Assembly: GCA_030272585.1 (NCBI GenBank)
Contig: BSYQ01000007.1
Span: forward strand, 3,166,001-3,230,000
Source of the DNA: Bryopsis sp. KO-2023
Taxonomy: Eukaryota; Chlorophyta; Ulvophyceae; Bryopsidales; Bryopsidaceae
Reading direction: 5' to 3'
Length of the DNA: 64,000 nt
The notes beneath the pieces are model-generated. The model did no database searches and was not told where the DNA came from. It worked only from the letters and a program-made list of their open reading frames with translations. Each line of letters begins with the position of its first letter. The stretch's first letter is position 1. This document shows, one piece after another, positions 41,542-52,010 of the stretch. The position numbers and the translations under genes were made by a program.

Positions 41542-42239
41542 TTTATGACGGAAAATCGTTGGGGCAGTCCCACCCAAGAACACAGACACACATGAACACT
41601 AGATAATAAAATACAACATCTTAAAATAAAAACCAGAATTGTCCCAATAAACACAGCCATTGTTTTGATAGAATCATTTTGCCTTCTCAAAGAAGAATAT
41701 CCCAGTTTGGCTTTTCGGAGCCAGAGAGCGACAAAAACCCATAAAATCCATAAAAACCCATTTATCCAAACTTCCTAATGTAATTCAAAAAGCCGATAGA
41801 CCGGGCGGGTGGGTGGGAGAGCAGAAAAGTGAATAGCAAAACAAATGGCCCGCTTATATCCTTGCTGTGCAGCACTACAGTCGTACAGCGGTGCTGTGCT
41901 GTGCATTGTAATGCTGCAATCAGAACCGCACAAACTAAATGTCTGACTGCCACCCTGGCAGCACCAGAACCACCGAATACGCACATCAAATCCTGACCAC
42001 TCAAACGAGTACAGCTAAGCCAAGTACCTCCACAATCACGAAACTACCCGCCCTGTGCCCAACTGCCGCATAAACTTTTCAACTGACGTTGAAGACATTT
42101 ATGACGGAAAATCGTTGGGGCAGTCCCACCCAAGAACACAGACACACATGAACACTAGATAATAAAATACAACATCTTAAAATAAAAACCAGAATTGTCC
42201 CAATAAACACAGCCATTGTTTTGATAGAATCATTTTGCC
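41542..42239 (-). repeat. B1-A2-B2 terminal block of the minus DIRS-1 element
   Basis: The B repeat (about 142 bp, ending CCGTCATAAA on the minus strand) occurs twice: 42239-42098 and about 41683-41542. The second is preceded by a full A repeat starting TGTCTTCAACG at 42097 and a 134-bp spacer. The block is the same as 62558-63312, so it is a fixed part of the element, not a chance tandem. Confidence 0.85.
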
Positions 42240-42551
42240 CCATAACCATCGATGCGCGTGATGGGGGCAGGGAGTCCTCGCTCACCAGCACAGCGGAAGA
42301 TGCCTTCGATCCCGCGAACAAGCGGGGGCCCAAGGGGTCTGCAGGCGCCGTCAAGTCCACGTTCGGTTAAGCCACCTGGAAGAACCCGCTCCAATGAACC
42401 CGAACGTGGACCCTCTACCTGGGATGTCCGTATTGACTGCTGCTGTAGCCCCTCCCTCAGAGCTGGTAGCTCATCCAATCGCCAGAGGCATAATTCTAGA
42501 AAACGTGGGTCACGAGAGCCTCATTGCTTTCCCGCACATGGCCTCCTTGTT

Positions 42552-43198
42552 TTATTGTTTCCTCCTATTACCAAGAATGCCTCGCCGGGCAAATGCCATC
42601 GATAGCAGAAACATTAAAATGCACAACAACACGTCGTGCCACACCTCGATAGTGGTATCATCGGTCAGAGCTGCCAAATACCTCCAGTATGGCTGCCGGG
42701 AACGCGTGGAGTCCATCCTCCGTTGCAGTTGCATGTTCACCCGGTCAGCAGCCCATTGACCATCGACGTGATTATCAGCAAGTTGTACCCAAAAGAGCCA
42801 CATCAGGCTCGATATCGAATAAAATGTGGAGGTGGCGCTGCTGGACTTCAGAGTGCCACTGGACTTGAACGTATCAGCAGAAACCAGCACCGCCCCTCCT
42901 GTTCCTGAGCGTCGGAATGCTCCAAAGTCTTCCCCACGATACGGAACCAAAATTTTTGCCTCTTTCTTCTCGTTAAGAGGACTTTGCCACACTGTTGGAA
43001 CGGGATCCCCAGTTGTTTCCTCGTGCCCAAACGTGCAAAACTGTTCCATTGTTTCCAACCACTGTATGTCGTTGCAACAGGGCGGTTTGCCCTCCGCAAC
43101 TTGTAATTCTGTTTCTGTTTCTGTTTCAACCACTGCGAAAGCAAAATCACCTGTCGCTCCAGATCGATGTCGATGATTTTGTCGCACCAATAAACCAA
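42552..43198 (-). pseudogene. DIRS-1 ORF3, interrupted by a LINE tip
   Basis: Matches ORF3 at 61671-62246: DKIIDIDLERQVILLSQWL, LVPYRGEDFGAFRRSG, SRQPYWRYLAALTDDTTIEV and a hydrophobic C-terminal helix (LLCILMFLLSMAFARR). The LINE1 tip at 43065-43126 breaks the frame. Confidence 0.7.
43065..43126 (+). mobile_element. LINE1 3'-tip insertion of 62 bp with target duplication
   Basis: Contains only the terminal hairpin and TTTCTG tail. CAACCACTG is present on both sides (43056-43064, 43127-43135); the intact DIRS-1 copy has it once. Confidence 0.88.
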
Positions 43199-43210
43199 AA
43201 AACCAACAGG

Positions 43211-43982
43211 TTACCATCCTGGCAAACCCGTCTTGAAAACGCTCCAGCGCCAATAGCTCGCGCCTGGAGGTGTTTGCCCTCCGAATCTCCCGGGCAGGAT
43301 CGTCGCCGCATTGGGATTCAGAACTGTGATCAGAGTTGCCTCAGCCATCAGGTCTTGATGCCACCATCGGTCCAACCAACGTGGCACCAACAGCAGGCAT
43401 GGGAGGGAGTGCTCCAGAAGGTGCTTCACTACTTCTGGAACGTTCTCGATGGGAGGGAACACCCAGTTCCTCTCCGCCCTCCACAGGTCCAAGCTCTGAT
43501 TCATGCAATTCGTCCCCTCCGTCCCTGGCTCGCGATCCAGACTGTTGAATCTCCCAAGCTGTCGTGTACCCAACGAGGCAAAGCGGTCAATCGTCAGATG
43601 AAACCGCTCCTGCAGCTTCTCGAAGATCTTCGGGTTCAACCTGTACTCTTGCTTCTCCGAAAGCCGCGACAGCGCATCGGGGTACACGTTCTGAGCGCTG
43701 GGAATCCACTCCACTTGGAACTCAATGTTCATGGCTTCCAATAGCCAATAGAGCCGCTTGTACTCCTGGAACAACGGACTTGAACGCGAACATTGACTCC
43801 GTAATATGGCAGCAATCACCTGACTGTCGGTGATGCACTTCAAACGTCGATCCCTGATCTTGTCTTTGAAGGCCTTGACTGCCAAACCCACTGCTTGCAG
43901 CTCTCGTAGGTTTATATGCTCTTCCCCCGTCCAGAATCCTGCCGCCAAAGCCATCGGTGGGGCGTCCTACGAATCCTTCTTA
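43211..43982 (-). pseudogene. DIRS-1 RNase H and C-terminal part (minus copy)
   Basis: Reads MALAAGFWTGEEHINLRELQAVGLAV, CITDSQVIAAIL and VEWIPSAQNVYPDALSRL (RNase H) and the AERNWVFPP...PRWLDRWWH tail. A TAG near 43962 replaces a Glu codon of the intact copy, so this copy is dead even without its insertions. Confidence 0.8.
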
Positions 43983-43997
43983 TGGATCTTCAGAGAC

Positions 43998-44560
43998 ATT
44001 CTCAGAACGTTTTCCTGATTCTCAGAACGTTTTCCTGATTCTCAGAACGTTTTCCTGATTCTCAGAACGTTTTCCTGATTCTCAGAACGTTTTCCTGATT
44101 CTCAGAACGTTTTCCTGATTCTCAGAACGTTTTCCTGATTCTCAGAACGTTTTCCTGATTCTCAGAACGTTTTCCTGATTCTCAGAACGTTTTCCTGATT
44201 CTCAGAACGTTTTCCTGATTCTCAGAACGTTTTCCTGATTCTCAGAACGTTTTCCTGATTCTCAGAACGTTTTCCTGATTCTCAGAACGTTTTCCTGATT
44301 CTCAGAACGTTTTCCTGATTCTCAGAACGTTTTCCTGATTCTCAGAACGTTTTCCTGATTCTCAGAACGTTTTCCTGATTCTCAGAACGTTTTCCTGATT
44401 CTCAGAACGTTTTCCTGATTCTCAGAACGTTTTCCTGATTCTCAGAACGTTTTCCTGATTCTCAGAACGTTTTCCTGATTCTCAGAACGTTTTCCTGATT
44501 CTCAGAACGTTCTCCTTCGGCTCAGATCGCTTCCCTTAGGCTCTGCTCGCCTCTGGCTCG
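43998..44560 (+). repeat. 20-bp tandem array at the LINE1-J 5' end
   Basis: Unit CTCAGAACGTTTTCCTGATT: 25 identical copies in register from 44001 to 44500, then two or three decayed units (CTCAGAACGTTCTCCTTCGG and onward). The target duplication proves it belongs to the LINE. It resembles promoter monomer arrays of some mammalian L1s in position. LINE1-C lacks it. Confidence 0.95.
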
Positions 44561-44839
44561 CTGTTTTCGCCTTCTCTGGCGCTGATTTCCCTTCTGGATC
44601 ATTCCTTTTTCGCTTGGGCCTGTGGGAGCTGCTGTGGGAGGTGTTGTGCTGTGTTGTGGGATCACTGGGATTCGAGCGCCTGACCTGTCCTTTCACGGTT
44701 CATCACGCTAGTGACAGCCACTGCAGGGGGTTGTCACGATTGGACTGGGCATTGTGGGTACCTGTCACACGTTCGCTCAGGGGTGTCGCACCTGTTACAC
44801 GGGTGTCGCCCTGTAGTACTGTGGTGTGGAACAGGTGTA

Positions 44840-44985
44840 CGCTTGCAGGGTGTAAGCTTGCAGGGTGTAAGCTTGCAGGGTGTAAGCTTGCAGGGTGTAA
44901 GCTTGCAGGGAGTAAGCTTGCAGGGTGTAAGCTTGCAGGGTGTAAGCTTGCACGGTATATACTTGCAAGTAAGCTTGCAGCCGTT
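44840..44985 (+). repeat. 15-bp tandem array in LINE1-J 5' UTR
   Basis: About eight GTAAGCTTGCAGGGT-type units, the last ones diverging to GTATATACTTGCA, 170-300 bases before the ORF1 ATG. Identical in arrangement to LINE1-C. Confidence 0.9.
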
Positions 44986-45152
44986 TATACTTGCTGAAGT
45001 ATAAACTTGCTTGGACCGTGGAACGTCATCTGGGGGTGTGGAACTCCATTGCTCTCGGCTGCAAGGGGTGTAGAACAGGCACGATTGCGTCAGCCAGCTC
45101 GTTTATTTTTCGTACGGCTCTACGCCTTTGGCGAAATCGTGAGGGCAGTGAT

Positions 45153-46316
45153 ATGGGGGATGGACCTGAGGACCAGGGGACCAGTATGGAGGGGGTTCAG
45201 CGTCCTAAGCGCCGGGCGGACTCAGACCCCCGAACTGACGCAGCAGCCTGCCCGTCTATTGACGTGAGGGATCCGGCGTTCACCTTTTTGCATGAGCGCG
45301 TTGATGCACAGACTGATTCGGTGCGTGTGATCAAGGACCTCCAGGCGTGTGTTAAAAAAATGGTGGTTACGCTGATGCGTCTCGATTCGGTTCCGGAGAA
45401 ACTGGAGTCCATGCAGGAATCGATGATTTCTCGAATCCAGAGCCTGGAGGCTCGTGTGGAGAAATGTGAAGTTGACCTCGCTCAACGTGTTGTGGCTTTG
45501 GAGGCCAAGGTGAAGTCATTTGAGCAGGCTGGCCCTCCTGCGGACGTGCGACGTACTATTGGTGGTCTGGAGGATCGCTTGTCTCTTGCAGTTGATTCTA
45601 TCAGTCAGTTGGAGAAGAAATCGAATCTCCTGTTTGTTGGTGTACCTGATTCGGAGGCTGAACGGGGTCCTGCCCTGCGCGACACAGTTGTTGGCATCTT
45701 GGATCGGCTTCAGGACGAGCTGATGGATTCCTCGACAGAGCGGTATTCCTCTCACGTCGCGTTCGTGACTCGTCTTGGTCGTTTCCGGGCTGGTGCTCGT
45801 CCGCGGCCTCTACTGGTGCGGTTTAAGACCGATCTGATTCCATTGGCGTTGTGGGGAATGAAGAAGGACATCCGTTTGGCCATCTCTGCTGGCAGCTTGG
45901 CTGGTGTTCCTGCCGGTTTTGGCCTTCGACACGATCTGACGGCTCGTCAGCGAGCGATTCGCCAACAGTTGATGCCGATTCACCAGTTGGCGTTCAAGGA
46001 GAAGGATCGCCCTGACGCTCGTCTTGAGAGGGCGTTCTTCGATGATGAGCGTCTTTTTGTGGTGCCCAAGGTTGGCAGGCCACTCCCGGTCACGATCGAT
46101 GGCCCGGATACCAGGTGGAGGGGTATGTTCGTGGATATGGCGGCTCTGACCGACATTCTTTTTGGGCCTGTGGGTGGACATCATGGTGGTCCTCCTCACC
46201 AGAACGGTTCTGCTCCATCGGGTTCGCGTGCTCATCAGGGACCTGTTGGTTCTGAGTTGGTTCCTTTTTCTCCAGCGCTTCAGATGGGTGGTGATCCCAT
46301 CACGATCGATGAATAG
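45153..46316 (+). CDS. LINE1 ORF1 protein
   Basis: ATG at 45153 (MGDGPEDQG); 387 residues, intact. An N-terminal charged region, then a coiled coil (LESMQESMISRIQSLEARV, LEDRLSLAVDSISQLEKK), an RRM-like segment NLLFVGVPDSEAERGPALRDTV, and a basic C-terminal domain (RHDLTARQRAIRQQLMPIHQL, ERAFFDDERLFVV). This is the layout of L1 ORF1 RNA-binding proteins. Frames starting further upstream use non-ATG codons in the repeat array and are not preferred. The stop is TAG at 46314-46316, in the same frame as ORF2. Confidence 0.88.
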   Translation: MGDGPEDQGTSMEGVQRPKRRADSDPRTDAAACPSIDVRDPAFTFLHERVDAQTDSVRVIKDLQACVKKMVVTLMRLDSVPEKLESMQESMISRIQSLEARVEKCEVDLAQRVVALEAKVKSFEQAGPPADVRRTIGGLEDRLSLAVDSISQLEKKSNLLFVGVPDSEAERGPALRDTVVGILDRLQDELMDSSTERYSSHVAFVTRLGRFRAGARPRPLLVRFKTDLIPLALWGMKKDIRLAISAGSLAGVPAGFGLRHDLTARQRAIRQQLMPIHQLAFKEKDRPDARLERAFFDDERLFVVPKVGRPLPVTIDGPDTRWRGMFVDMAALTDILFGPVGGHHGGPPHQNGSAPSGSRAHQGPVGSELVPFSPALQMGGDPITIDE

Positions 46317-49300
46317 GGGTGCGGCCGACCGATATTCCTTCGTCTCGGAACGTGGAATCTTCGGTCGGCAACTGTGGGGAAGATGGCCTGTTTGATTGAA
46401 TTGCTAGATAGAATCGATGTTTTGGTTTTGCAGGAGATTGGGGATACTGGGTTGCTTTCAAACTTGCCTCATTTTACGGCACATTTTTTGGAGAGGGATG
46501 CACGTAGACGATCGGGGGGGGTGGCTGTCTTGGTCCGCAATACTGTTGAGGCGCACGTTTCTTTTTTGCAAGACGCCTATATTGGTAGTTCTGTGATTGC
46601 TTTTTCTTTGGTTTTTGGTTCGTTTTCTTTGACCGTTTTTGGTGTTTATCTGCCTAGTCCGAGTTCTTCTTACTCCGATCAGAGTGTTTGGGACGATTTG
46701 GAGTCGGCTGTTTTGTCACGTCGTTCTGGAAACGTTGTTTTGCTTGGGGATTTCAATGGGCATACGGGCACCGAGGTGGACGGGGAGGATGTTGGGTTTC
46801 AGGAGAGATCCAATTGTGATCGCTCTGCTGTTAGTTGGAATGGTCGTCGTCTCTTGTCGTTGTGTCAGGCTGCTGGTGTGCGTATTTTCAATGGCCGTGT
46901 TCGTGGGGATTTGATTGGGGAGTGTACGTTTCGGCAACAGGGTGTTTGGAGTCTTTTGGACTATGTCGTGGGCAGTGAGTCTATTTTGTCGGATTGGGAC
47001 GTTTCTTTGTTTGTGGAGCCCGATCCGCCGTTGCACATTTCGGATCACAGGGCTGTTGTTTTGACTGTTGCGTTTTCTCAGGTGTGGGATCAGGCTGTGG
47101 ATCGTGGAAGGTATCGTATGGCGGCACGGGATCAGCAGCGATTGGCTCGGTTTTTGCGATGCAATCGTGATTCTTTGCTTTCAGGAATCGATTCGGGAGC
47201 ATCGGTGGATTGTGTTGCTCGTTCGGTTTCGGCTGTGGTGACTACCCAGTTGGTGAAGCGCTCTTCATCTGTTCCAGCTCGGCGCGTTTCTCGGCAGCCT
47301 TGGTATAATCAGGCGTGTATCGATGCTTTGCGTGAGTACCGGCGTGCTTGGAGGGCATATTTGCGGCGACCCGAATCGCCTGATCTGGCTGTTGATGCGA
47401 GGAGATTGAGGAATCGCTATTTTGCTGTTTTGGCTCGAGAGAAGCGTCAGTTCGACCTGGGATATGGTGACTATATGCAGCGCCTCTTCAAGGAGGATTC
47501 CAAACGTTTTCACTCCACTTTGTTTCCGAGGCAGAAGCGTGCTTCTGATGCTGTAACTTTGGACGATTGGCACAAGCACTTTACGGAGTTTTTCGAGGCC
47601 TCCTCTCTTGATACGGATGATCCAGAGCCTCATGTTGATATCAGGAGCGATGTGTTGGGACGTGACGACCTTGTGACGCCTTTTACTGACGTGGAGGTCA
47701 AGCAGGCGGTGAGAAAGTTGAAACTGGGGACGTGTGCTGGTGCGGATTCGTGGACGCCGGCGTTCTTCAAGGGACAGGGGTTGCAGGAGGCTTGGCTTCC
47801 GTTGCTGCTCGCTCTCTTTAATCGATGCCTTCGCGAGAGACGTGTTCCTCGGAGCTGGCTGTTTGGTATGGTGCGCCCCATTTACAAGAACCGTGGACAT
47901 CGTTCGGATCCCATTCGTTATCGTCCGATCATGCTCTGTACGGTGTGGTACAAACTGTTTGTTTATACGTTGATGGAGCGCGTCGCACCTGTGTTGGACC
48001 CTGTTCGTCATCCCACTCAGGCCGGTTTTCGGAGGGGCTGTGAAACGGTGACTTGGATTTTGCTGGCGTGGGGTCTCATTTTCTGGGCGAAGAAGACTGG
48101 GAACTTGTTGTTTTTGCTGTCGATGGATTTGGCGAAAGCTTACGACAGTGTGCATCACGATCGCTTGTGGTTGCACTTGCGACGTATGGGCCTGCATCCT
48201 TGGCTGATTGAACTTGTGAGGTACATGTATCAGAACTCCTCGGCGGTGGTTAGGGGGACTCGTGGCTGTTCGCGCTCGTTTGAGATGCGCCGTGGTGTGC
48301 GACAAGGCTGCCCTTTCAGTCCTCTGTTGTATACTTGTTACCATGATAACTTTCCTCTTCTCTTGGAGCGACTGGACTTGGAACGAGTTGTTTTTGACCT
48401 GGTGAAGATCGTCGCGATGATCTTTGCGGACGACACTCTGGTGCCTTTGCGTGATGAGGAAGGTGTGCAGGCGGTGGGCGACTTGACGCTTCGGTTTGAG
48501 CAAGACTGGCATATCAAGACGAACCATGAGAAGACGGAGGTGCTTGCGGTGAACCCGGGGTCGCGTACTTCGGTTTCGTTTGGTGGACACGATGTGCCGT
48601 TGCAGCGCACGCTCAAGTATTTGGGTGTGGTGTTTTACGATGGGCCTGGGGACGTCAACGTGTTTCGGGAGCATATTTCAAAGGTGTTGTGTGCGGGCAA
48701 CGTGGCTGTTGGGCGTTTGCGTGCGAGGGCGTTTGAGATCGGTTTGAGGGATCCACGGACTCTGGTGGCTCTCTTCAAGATGTACGTTTTGGGGAAGGTG
48801 CAGTATGCTGCGCCGGTTTGGGTGTTCTTTCTGACTCAGCAGCACAAGCGGGATACAAGGATACAAGGATTACAAGCGGGAGCTGAACGATCTGTTGGTG
48901 CGTTACCTAAAATCGGTGCTACGTCTTCCGACGAGGGCGCTGAAGAATTTCGTGTATTTGGAGTGTGGTGTTTTGCCGGTCACGTTTTATTTGTACCGGA
49001 ACGCGTTGAAGTTTTGGAATCGCCTGATGCAATTGCCGGCGACGCATCCCACGCGGGCGATGCTGTTCTGGTTGCGTGGTCAGCCGGATTCTCGGCGTTC
49101 TTGGTGGGTTCAGTTTCGTGATATGGTGAGACGCTTTGTTCCACAGTTCGATGGGTTTGTGGAGGTGGACGTGGCGACCTGGGCGCGTGCCTATAAGGCA
49201 GATATTGTGGGTCAATTGCGTTCCCGACATCCGCGTATCGTGGCGTATTATAATCGGTTCAAACCGACGTTTTGTTACACGAACGCGTTGTCTTCTTTTA

Positions 49301-49629
49301 CGGATTTGGGTTTGCGTACGACTTGGGTGCGTTTTCGGGCTCGTCTTCACGGTTTGGAGATCGATGCTGTGGACTTGAGTGATAGAGACGTGCCTTTGAA
49401 CGAGAGGTATTGTCCGTTTTGTTTGGCCGCTGGGGTTTCGACGCCTGAAAACGAGGTGCATTTTCTTTTTGCTTGTCCGCTTTATGTGCGGTTGCGTGTG
49501 AACTCGGTCGTGGAAGAGAGTCGTGGCTCTCTATTTCGTTTGTTTAATTGTCCGGGGCAGGTTCGTGTGGCTGTTTATATTCGCCGGGCGCTCGCCTTGC
49601 GTAGGGAGTGGTTGGACGCTCGTTCGTAG
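46317..49629 (+). pseudogene. LINE1-J ORF2 (endonuclease, RT, CCHC), broken by a micro-insertion
   Basis: The frame is open right after the ORF1 TAG; no ATG precedes the first EN block RLGTWNLRS (about 46341-46367), the first being at 46383. EN: TWN, LQEIGD, LLGDFNGHTG, SDHR. RT: WTPAFFKGQG, RPIYKNRG, QAGFRRG, MDLAKAYDSV, GVRQGCPFSPLL, FADD (about 48422-48433), LKYLGV. At 48853-48880 a 19-bp LINE tail plus a 9-bp duplication shifts the frame; the original frame resumes at 48881 and continues through the CCHC finger to REWLDARS. Without that event ORF2 would be about 1094 codons and complete. Confidence 0.88.
48853..48871 (-). mobile_element. 19-bp LINE tail insertion with 9-bp duplication
   Basis: The insert is two-odd units of the CCTTGTAT tail (minus orientation), flanked by ACAAGCGGG at 48844-48852 and 48872-48880; other LINE1 copies have ACAAGCGGG once. 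This looks like target-primed insertion that copied only the tail. Confidence 0.85.
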
Positions 49630-49944
49630 TGGGCTTGTAGCGACTGGTGGTGTTTGTTTTTCGTTGTTCTGGATGTTTCGTTTGATGGGGAAGTTGGTGT
49701 TCTTCGTTGTTTGCTTTGTTTGTTGGGCGCTCGCTCCGGGTTTCTGAGTTGGAAGCGACCGATTCTTGTGTTTGGTTTTATGTTTTGACGTTTGGGCTCT
49801 TTCTTGAGTTTCGATTGGGGATTTCTGGTTTCAGAGACGTTGGAACTTTTTTGTTTTAGGAGATTTTGTTCATTTAGGAGTTGATTACATTCAGAGGCTT
49901 TTGCCTTGCTTCGAACGTTGGGACACGATTCACTCATGTATGTC

Positions 49945-49974
49945 GTTGCAACAGGGCGGTTTGCCCTACGCAAC
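49945..49974 (+). other. LINE 3'-terminal hairpin (example in LINE1-J)
   Basis: Outer stem GTTGC/GCAAC (49945-49949 with 49970-49974) and inner stem GGGC/GCCC (49954-49957 with 49963-49966) with a five-base loop, six bases before the tandem tail. It is kept in every LINE1 copy and, with changed loops, in LINE2. Confidence 0.75.
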
Positions 49975-50015
49975 TTGTAATCCTTGTATCCTTGTATCCT
50001 TGGATCTTCAGAGAC

Positions 50016-51452
50016 GCTCCCCATCCCGTCAAGCTGGCATCCACCGCGAGGTCTCCCGAATGAGGTGGCCGCCATATGCACATCGTGGTCTTCTCGGGAG
50101 ACAGCTGCTCCCAATACCGCAGTGCTGCGATGGCAGGCCGTGAAACCTGCACTCTGGTGCTCCAGTTCTTCTTGCCTTTGAGACAATCGTACAGGTGGCG
50201 CAGCCAGAACCTCGTTCCTTTGATTGCGGGGGCGCATGACTGAGCGAAACCCAGAAAAGAGGCCAGCTTCCTCCGGGGCAGGTTCGTGTGGCTGTTTATA
50301 TTCGCCGGGCGCTCGCCTTGCGTAGGGAGTGGTTGGACGCTCGTTCGTAGTGGGCTTGTCGCGACTGGTGGTGTTTGTTTTTCGTTGTTCTGGATGTTTC
50401 GTTTGATGGGGAAGTTGGTGTTCTTTGTTGTTTGCTTTGTTTGTTGGGCGCTCGCTCTGGGTTTCTGAGTTGAGAGCGACCGATTCTTGTGTTTGGTTTT
50501 ATGTTTTGACGTTTGGGCTCTTTCTTGAGTTTCGATTGGGGATTTCTGGTTTCAGCGACGTTGGAACTTTTTTGTTTTAGGAGATTTTGTTCATTTAGGA
50601 GTTGATTACATTCAGCGGCTTTTGCCTTGCTTCGAACGTTGGGACACAATTCACTCATGTATGTCGTTGCAACAGGGCGGTTTGCCCTACGCAACTTGTA
50701 ATTCTGTTTCTGTTTCCAGCTTCCTGGCCGGTATGCGGCGACCACTCCTGAGGATCTGCAGTCTCAGGGTAAGAGCATGTTTTCGAAGGCGCTCCAGCCT
50801 GTGTGGTGGGAGCACAAACAACGCTGCCTTGCTGTCAACGAGGAACCCCAAATGTTGCAGCTTCTGGCAGGGATCCCACACACACTTGGAGTCCTTCCAC
50901 GATATCCCCATCTGATCGAATATTCCTCTGATGATTCGACCAAAAATTCTCAACTCTGCAGCCGAGGAATGCATGCAGAGAAAATCATCCAAGTACCACG
51001 TCAATCTCACTCTCTTCTCGTTTCTATAACGCTTCCAGTACTCGTACAAAAAATCGTTTGTTCCCTCTTTTTTCATTTCTTTTATCATCCCTGGGTTTCT
51101 CAAAAACCTGACCAAATTCTTAATCAAATCACAATAAATTTTAGGCGAACCCCTGAATCCAAACGGCAACACCTCGCATTGGAAACGTTCACCATCCACT
51201 TCGAATTGAAAGAATTTCTTATGATCTGGATGAATCCCGACGTGAAAAAAGGCGTCCTTCAAATCGAACTTAATCAAAAAATCGTTCTGGCGCAGCATAT
51301 GAGGCAACGAGCGCAAATCCTCGTAATGCACAGGGTAGGGCAACACCTGTGCATTTAAAGGCCTCAAGTCTATTATCAGACGCTGCCCAGTTCTATTCCC
51401 AAATTCATCCTTTTTGGGTACCAAAAATGATCGGCTGACATGAGCCGATTTA
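50016..51452 (-). pseudogene. DIRS-1 RT and RNase H pieces of the minus copy
   Basis: 51424-50726 reads VPKKDEFGNRTGQRLIIDLRP, FDLKDAFFHVGIHPDHKKFF, PFGFRGSPKIYCDLI, catalytic WYLDDFLCMHSS and QHLGFLVDS. After LINE1-K, 50262-50016 reads FLGFAQSCAPAIKGTRFWL and LAVDASLTGWGASLKI (RNase H start). Residues match the intact copy; it is broken only by insertions here. Confidence 0.82.
50273..50715 (+). mobile_element. LINE1-K, 443-bp 3' copy with target duplication
   Basis: Begins in the last ORF2 codons (GGGCAGGTTCGTGTGG) and runs to the TTTCTG tail. CCAGCTTCCT lies on both sides (50263-50272, 50716-50725). Confidence 0.9.
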
Positions 51453-52010
51453 TGTCTTCAACGTCAGTTGAAAAGTTTATGCGGCAGTTGGGCACAGGGC
51501 GGGTAGTTTCGTGATTGTGGAGGTACTTGGCTTAGCTGTACTCGTTTGAGTGGTCAGGATTTGATGTGCGTATTCGGTGGTTCTGGTGCTGCCAGGGTGG
51601 CAGTCAGACATTTAGTTTGTGCGGTTCTGATTGCAGCATTACAATGCACAGCACAGCACCGCTGTACGACTGTAGTGCTGCACAGCAAGGATATAAGCGG
51701 GCCATTTGTTTTGCTATTCACTTTTCTGCTCTCCCACCCACCCGCCCGGTCTATCGGCTTTTTGAATTACATTAGGAAGTTTGGATAAATGGGTTTTTAT
51801 GGATTTTATGGGTTTTTGTCGCTCTCTGGCTCCGAAAAGCCAAACTGGGATATTCTTCTTTGAGAAGGTAAAAAATGATTCTATCAAAACAATGGCTGTG
51901 TTTATTGGGACAATTCTGGTTTTTATTTTAAGATGTTGTATTTTATTATCTAGTGTTCATGTGTGTCTGTGTTCTTGGGTGGGACTGCCCCAACGATTTT
52001 CCGTCATAAA
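51453..52010 (+). mobile_element. Solo split-repeat unit (A-spacer-B), no target duplication
   Basis: 558 bp starting TGTCTTCAACG and ending CCGTCATAAA: A repeat, 134-bp spacer, B repeat, no ORFs. It sits in DIRS-1 RT in opposite orientation. The intact copy shows the empty site as GATTTA/TCAGG, so no bases were duplicated. It is likely the recombination remnant (solo) of an element, or a short non-autonomous relative. Confidence 0.85.

Larger units (their letters stand above)
43998..50000 (+). mobile_element. LINE1-J, full-length LINE with tandem-repeat 5' UTR
   Basis: The 15-bp sequence TGGATCTTCAGAGAC lies at 43983-43997 and again at 50001-50015 and occurs once in intact DIRS-1, so everything between is one insertion of 6.0 kb. 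Contents: 20-bp array, unique 5' UTR, 15-bp array, ORF1, TAG, ORF2 (EN-RT-CCHC), 3' UTR, hairpin, CCTTGTAT tail. It is the reference copy for the family here. ORF2 carries a 28-bp frame-breaking gain at 48853-48880. Confidence 0.93.

Noticed and set aside
41762-42004. 74-80 codon ORFs (MSGQDLMCVFGG type) recurring seven times
   Set aside because: They lie wholly in the A repeat over promoter-like sequence and start upstream of the TATA box, so they are repeats of non-coding DNA.
43998-44510. CRISPR-like array (regular 20-bp units)
   Set aside because: Units are contiguous without unique spacers, and target duplications show the array is the 5' end of a LINE.
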